Shown here: one piece after another, positions 59,976 through 64,000 of the stretch
Layout of the letters: each line of letters begins with the position of its first letter
How positions within the stretch are numbered: the stretch's first letter is position 1
Assembly (NCBI GenBank): GCA_047833665.1
Contig: CP181261.1
Span: 930,001 to 994,000 of the forward strand
Direction of reading: 5' to 3'
DNA from: Caproicibacter sp047833665
Lineage (GTDB): Bacteria; Bacillota; Clostridia; Oscillospirales; Acutalibacteraceae
DNA length: 64,000 nt
Translations under genes and position numbers: made by a program
The notes under the pieces: generated by a model
Told to the model about the DNA's origin: nothing
The model's database searches: none
Seen by the model: only the letters and a program-made list of their open reading frames with translations

Positions 59976-61430
59976 TCATTCGGGCCATACCACGTCAGTC
60001 AGTTCTGGATATTTTTCCTTGATGGATTTTTCAAAATTGGCTTTGGCGGTTTCTAAATCAACTGTTCCGTTGAAATAATCGCGGAAGGAAGTTTGCAAGC
60101 TTTCATTCAGGCCCTGATCATACGGACCCGCGTTGCTCATATCGATCTTTTTGGCGGCTTCTGCAAACAGTTTAATGTGGTTTTGTCCGCCGAGGAAATC
60201 CGATTTGTAGTCGCTGTTTGCCAATTCTTCCATTGCTTTTTGGTTGTTGGTGAAATCCTGCGTGTCTTCCGTAATTTTCTTCATAATTTCACTGTCGCAG
60301 GTCAGTTTTAACATGATGTCTTTTACTAGGGACGGATTATCGGTGCCGGTGGCTCCGCAAATCCAAGTGCCGCCCCAGTAATACGGCTGAGGTCCTTCAC
60401 AGACAGCCCAGTCTCCATAAATGCCGTTGCCGACTTCTGCCTTGCCGCCTTCAGAAAGCGGTGTTTCAAGCGAATTGCCCAGCAGGGTAAAGTTGATGCC
60501 CCATGTGGAGTAGAAGAACCCAAATACCTTGCTTCCGGGTCCCTGATCACTTGCCCATGTGTCACTCCACAGGGTGGATTTGTTGTTGTAGCCTTTATCC
60601 GTATATTCTTTCGTCTGTTTGATCCATTGCATGATATTTGGGTCGACTTTTACTGTGGTTCCGTCCACCCACGGAGCTGAAACATTGTTAGAGAATGTGC
60701 GGTAAGAGTCATCAAAGCCGGAAAGCATTTTATAACCTTTGGCGTGGGCTTTCTCTGCAACTTCGTCGAATTTCTCCCAGCTGGAGAGATATGTTTGCAC
60801 CTCTGCAGGATCATCCGTTCCCAAAACATCCTTTGCAATGCTGCGCCTATAAGCGAACAGGCCCGGGGTTGCCTGCCAAGAAGTGCCTTTTATTTTGCCG
60901 TCGACTGTTACGATTTCCTGCGTATATTTGTATTGCTGTGAAAGGTCACTGTCCGTTAAACCAAGATCAGCTTTTATGTCAAGGGTATAATCGGAATCTG
61001 TGTATTTAGTGGCATAATCTGCTTCAATGAGGAAAATATCGATCTTGTCATCGGGAGCTGCGCTGCTTTGATTCAACAGGGCTTCATCCAATTTGTTTTG
61101 GTAATTGTTGTTTTCGTTTGGATTAATCGTCCATTTGACAATCGTGCCGTCTTTTAACGTGGTAGTGGATTTGTCATTGGCGACTTCCTGTACCTCGGGA
61201 TAGTAAGCGTTAAAGCGGCTTTGAAATTCATCGTTCCAGCACCAGATGTTCAGAACTTTCCCTTCCTGAGATGTTGATGCAGCGGAAGAAGAGTCCGATG
61301 CTGCAGAACTTTCTGTAGGAGCGGCCGATGACTGTGCTCCGTTATTCTGGCAGCCGGTGGCTGCGACCAATACACTTGAGCCCATGAGCAGCGCCAAGGT
61401 CATGGATATAAACCTTTTTGCCTTCTTCAT
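59976..61430 (-). CDS. Cello-oligosaccharide-type sugar-binding lipoprotein
   Basis: The 484 residues have a lipoprotein signal (ALLMGSSVLVAATGCQNNG; lipobox ATGC), a Ser/Ala/Gln linker and a family-1 binding fold (VLNIWCWNDEFQSRFNAYYP; IDIFLIEADYATKYTDSDYT; FGFFYSTWGINFTLLGN; YGDWAVCEGPQPYYWGGTWI). Many surface Trp/Tyr residues fit a glucan ligand. ATG 61430 follows GGAGGAGG at 11 nt. It belongs to the same operon as the LacI gene upstream. Confidence 0.92.
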   Translation of the reverse strand: MKKAKRFISMTLALLMGSSVLVAATGCQNNGAQSSAAPTESSAASDSSSAASTSQEGKVLNIWCWNDEFQSRFNAYYPEVQEVANDKSTTTLKDGTIVKWTINPNENNNYQNKLDEALLNQSSAAPDDKIDIFLIEADYATKYTDSDYTLDIKADLGLTDSDLSQQYKYTQEIVTVDGKIKGTSWQATPGLFAYRRSIAKDVLGTDDPAEVQTYLSSWEKFDEVAEKAHAKGYKMLSGFDDSYRTFSNNVSAPWVDGTTVKVDPNIMQWIKQTKEYTDKGYNNKSTLWSDTWASDQGPGSKVFGFFYSTWGINFTLLGNSLETPLSEGGKAEVGNGIYGDWAVCEGPQPYYWGGTWICGATGTDNPSLVKDIMLKLTCDSEIMKKITEDTQDFTNNQKAMEELANSDYKSDFLGGQNHIKLFAEAAKKIDMSNAGPYDQGLNESLQTSFRDYFNGTVDLETAKANFEKSIKEKYPELTDVVWPE

Positions 61431-61496
61431 AATAAGTAAATCCTCCTCCATGATTTAAATATCAGCATGGCAGTTAATCTGCCAAAATCTGCATTT

Positions 61497-62513
61497 TTAT
61501 TTCAGTTTGGCCACGGATTTGCCCTTAATCAATTTTCCGTTGATTGTAACGTTTTCGACAATGGTCGTCAGTGGTTTTTCAATTTGCTCAATCAGTCTGC
61601 GCGCCGCTTCCCGTCCCATTTTGTCCGTATCCTGTTTGATGGTGGTCAGCTGCGGGGTAATGACCTGTGAAAGCGGGATGCCGTCATACCCTGCGATGGA
61701 AATATCGTCGGGAATTGACAGCCCGGCAGCCTCGATGGCCTCGATTCCGCCCAAAGCGGCATAATCATCAGGCATTATGATGCAGGTTGGCCGGTTTGGA
61801 AGCTTTAAAAGCTGTTGGACGCAATCTTTGGTGGCCTGTGTGTCGTGGTAAGCGGCAAAGACTAGATATTCGGGAGGAACATCTACGCCCAGTTCCATCA
61901 GAGTTCTGCAAAAACTGGTAACACGCTGTTCCGTAACGGCCGATTTTTTGCCGTGTACATAGGCAATTTTTCGGTGGCCCATTTGATATATGTAGGTTAC
62001 TAACTCCCGCATTCCAAGTACGTTGTTGGAATTGATACTGGTGCGGTTGTTAAAGATATGATCGATGGTAACGACCGGCAGGCTGCCGTTAATCAGCTCT
62101 AATACCTCTGGCTGAAGAAAATCAACGCACGCAATACAAACTCCGTCGACATTTCGGTATTTACAATGTTCCAAATAGGACATCGGGTGACCGCCGACAT
62201 TCATGTTGTGGTTGATAAATGTGATATCAAAGGACCTAGATTCCGCTTCCTCTTTAAATCCGTTGAGAACAGCCGCAAAATAGTCCTGCGTCAAGCCGCT
62301 GTTGGATTCGTCTGCAAATAACACACCAAGGTTATAGGTACGGTTTGTTTTTAATGCCCGAGCAAGGGAGTTTGGGAAATATCCAAATTCCTCCGCGGCT
62401 TTTAGAACACGCTGTCTAGTTGCGTCACTGACATCGCTATAGCTGTTCAGTGCCTTGCTCACTGTTGAAACGGAAAGTCCACATTTTGCTGCAATATCTT
62501 TAATGCTGGCCAC
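61497..62513 (-). CDS. LacI-family repressor of the cellobiose locus
   Basis: The 338 residues start with the helix-turn-helix VASIKDIAAKCGLSVSTVSK, ALNSYSDVSDATRQRVLKAA and continue with a sugar-binding domain (VDGVCIACVDFLQPEVLELI; RPTCIIMPDDYAALGGIEAI; ISIAGYDGIPLSQVITPQLT). GTG 62513 is preferred because GGAGG lies 8 nt upstream; the ATG at 62528 overlaps that site. It heads the operon lacI-binding protein-malF-malG-bglA, and three related operator-like sites lie between it and the divergent phosphorylase gene. Confidence 0.92.
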   Translation of the reverse strand: MASIKDIAAKCGLSVSTVSKALNSYSDVSDATRQRVLKAAEEFGYFPNSLARALKTNRTYNLGVLFADESNSGLTQDYFAAVLNGFKEEAESRSFDITFINHNMNVGGHPMSYLEHCKYRNVDGVCIACVDFLQPEVLELINGSLPVVTIDHIFNNRTSINSNNVLGMRELVTYIYQMGHRKIAYVHGKKSAVTEQRVTSFCRTLMELGVDVPPEYLVFAAYHDTQATKDCVQQLLKLPNRPTCIIMPDDYAALGGIEAIEAAGLSIPDDISIAGYDGIPLSQVITPQLTTIKQDTDKMGREAARRLIEQIEKPLTTIVENVTINGKLIKGKSVAKLK

Positions 62514-63014
62514 GGGAAATTCCTCCATTTGGCTCTAAATCGTTTTCGTATCATTAGTATAATATATAATTCACAATTTTGCAATATTAATTTTTAAAAA
62601 AATATGTATTTTATTTGTTGGCGTTAATATATTTGAGGGTTAATGGCAACTTTAAGCGCGTATGAGACGTGTTAGACCCCATATTAATTGACATATCATG
62701 CGATTGGCGTATAAATTACGAAAATGTTTTCGTAGAATTGCCGTTGAATAGATAACAGATGACAAAAAAGAATTTTGTTCGATCATTTTATCGAAATTTG
62801 CATAAATTGCAGTTTAAAATTCTGTTAGCAATAAAAAACAGCAGATAACCCTTGTGTAAATTGCTAAATTTAATAAAACGACTTGATTTTAAGCAAAAAT
62901 ACCTCTAAACTATTATTATAAAGCTAACAAGGAGTTGCATAACTTCTTTTCGAAATCGTTTTCGAGTAGTGGGTGCGTTATTTTAATTTCTGATGGAAAT
63001 GAGGCAATCAATTT
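62514..63014. promoter_or_regulatory. Divergent control region of the cellobiose locus
   Basis: Leftward promoter TTGCAA (62579-62584), 17 nt, TATACT (62556-62561). Operator-like sites: GATACGAAAACGATTTAGA (minus strand, 62536-62554) at the leftward start point, TACGAAAATGTTTTCGTA (62717-62734), and TCGAAATCGTTTTCGA (62950-62965), giving the consensus CGAAAnnGnTTTCG. A rightward promoter TTGATT (62883-62888), 17 nt, TAAACT (62906-62911) is possible. No gene is present. Confidence 0.75.
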
Positions 63015-64000
63015 ATGAAGTTTGGATATTTTGACGATGCCAAACGTGAATATGTCATCGAAAGGCCGGATACTCCCTATCCATGGATTAACTATCTTGG
63101 AACTGAAAACTTTTTTTCACTTATCTCGAACACATCCGGTGGATATTGTTTCTATCGGGATGCCCGCTTGATGCGGCTGACACGGTATCGCTATAATAAT
63201 GTGCCAACGGATGCGGGGGGACGATACTTTTACTTGCGCGACGGCGACTGCATCTGGAACCCGGGCTGGGCGCCGGTCAAAACAAAACTGGACCGTTACC
63301 GCTGCCGGCATGGTCTTGGCTATACCGTTCTGGAATCAGAAAAAAACGGCTTAGCGGCAAGTCAGCTTTCCTTTGTGCCCATGGGTGCTGACTGCGAAGT
63401 TCATCGGCTGACCCTTAAAAATAAAAGCAGTACAGCCAAACAAATCAAATTGTTTTCGTTTGTGGAGTTTTGTCTTTGGAATGCCTATGATGACATGACA
63501 AATTTTCAGCGAAACTACAGTACCGGGGAAGTGGAAATTCAGGGCAGTGCAATTTATCACAAAACAGAATACCGTGAGCGCAGAAATCATTATGCTGTGT
63601 TTTCAGTTAATGTGCCGATTCAAGGATTTGATACCGACCGAGAGAATTTTCTTGGATTGTATAATGGATTTGATCATCCAAATGCTGTATTTCAGGGAAG
63701 GGCAAGCAACTCGGTTGCGAGCGGTTGGGCGCCGATTGGTTCCCACTATATAGAAATAACATTGCGGCCTGGTGAAGAAAAAAGTTATATTTTTGTTTTG
63801 GGATACTGCGAAAACCCCGAAGAGAAGAAATGGGAGGCACCGGGTATTATTAATAAGGAACCGGCAAAAAACTTGCTGTCACATTTTCAAACAGATGAAC
63901 AGGTAGATACTGCTTTCCATGAATTGCGGGAATACTGGAACCATCTGCTGTCCCGATTCCGCCTGCAAAGCGAAGACCCCAAACTGGATCGGATGGTCAG
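63015..64000 (+). CDS. GH94 cellobiose phosphorylase (3' partial)
   Basis: The frame runs off the window with 328 codons visible. The N terminus MKFGYFDDAKREYVIERPDT then PYPWINYLGTENFFSLISNT is characteristic of cellobiose phosphorylase, followed by GGRYFYLRDGDCIWNPGWAP and NKSSTAKQIKLFSFVEFCLW. The enzyme would turn cellobiose plus phosphate into glucose and glucose-1-phosphate, saving ATP. GAGG at 63001-63004 serves the ATG. It is transcribed divergently from the importer operon and shares its control region. Confidence 0.9.
   Translation, partial: MKFGYFDDAKREYVIERPDTPYPWINYLGTENFFSLISNTSGGYCFYRDARLMRLTRYRYNNVPTDAGGRYFYLRDGDCIWNPGWAPVKTKLDRYRCRHGLGYTVLESEKNGLAASQLSFVPMGADCEVHRLTLKNKSSTAKQIKLFSFVEFCLWNAYDDMTNFQRNYSTGEVEIQGSAIYHKTEYRERRNHYAVFSVNVPIQGFDTDRENFLGLYNGFDHPNAVFQGRASNSVASGWAPIGSHYIEITLRPGEEKSYIFVLGYCENPEEKKWEAPGIINKEPAKNLLSHFQTDEQVDTAFHELREYWNHLLSRFRLQSEDPKLDRMV

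Overview
The window looks like chromosome from a Gram-positive, endospore-forming anaerobe of the class Clostridia, most likely order Oscillospirales (Ruminococcaceae/Acutalibacteraceae-like). The evidence is the spoIVB-spo0A pair, strong GGAGG-type ribosome binding sites with many TTG/GTG starts, a SpeD/SpeA/SpeE/carboxynorspermidine polyamine cluster, and cellobiose and alpha-glucoside import loci. The exact genus cannot be fixed from the sequence alone.

Layout. 1-5.1 kb: a TolC-like/HlyD/MacB-type efflux operon, followed by a TetR-type regulator with a clear promoter and palindromic operator. 5.2-13.1 kb: housekeeping genes (two FAD oxidoreductases, a small multidrug export protein, an LCP cell-wall ligase, metG, tatD). 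13.1-14.5 kb: a tandem duplication, tRNA-Gln(CUG), tRNA-Pro(CGG) and a dead IS256-type fragment. 14.5-24.5 kb: a complete type I-C CRISPR-Cas system (cas3-cas5-cas8c, with an internal cas11c start, then cas7-cas4-cas1-cas2) and a 35-repeat array. 24.5-31.6 kb: repeats, a candidate small RNA, and a compact integrative module (ArpU-like protein, DnaC-like ATPase, replication initiator, two excisionase-like proteins, CI-like repressor, ImmA/IrrE, tyrosine integrase). In this module immA is split by an IS481-like element and the integrase ends inside an IS256-family element. 31.6-33.6 kb: two IS256-type copies, one intact and one collapsed. 33.6-42.9 kb: a sugar locus (LacI regulator, GH130, ABC importer without ATPase, DUF1861, GH13 alpha-glucosidase). 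43-46.6 kb: a DUF2726/CFI-box protein, a patatin-like lipase, two small overlapping YFxSLP genes and an FAH-family hydrolase. 46.8-47.9 kb: the second IS481-like copy. 47.9-53.6 kb: the polyamine operon. 53.7-56.4 kb: a third YFxSLP small gene, spoIVB and spo0A. 56.6-64 kb: a cellobiose/beta-glucoside locus (bglA, ABC importer, LacI regulator) with a divergent GH94 phosphorylase that runs off the window.

Points most worth a second look: (i) Spo0A has Asn56 where the phosphoacceptor Asp should be and also lacks the conserved receiver Lys; (ii) the polyamine operon leader carries a 33-codon reading frame that completely overlaps a terminator-like hairpin with seven T, an attenuator arrangement; (iii) both IS481-like copies are flanked by exact 26-bp duplications, much longer than usual; (iv) three small proteins sharing a YFxSLP core lie at two loci; (v) an internal Cas11c start lies within cas8c; (vi) two out-of-frame tandem duplications of about 165-180 bp occur, one of which breaks a sugar permease.

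How the genes work together: the two carbohydrate loci each pair a LacI repressor with a binding protein and two permeases, feeding cytoplasmic phosphorylases or glycosidases; both rely on an ATPase encoded elsewhere. The region between the tRNAs and about 33.6 kb is the accessory part, where defence, an integrative element and insertion sequences have accumulated.
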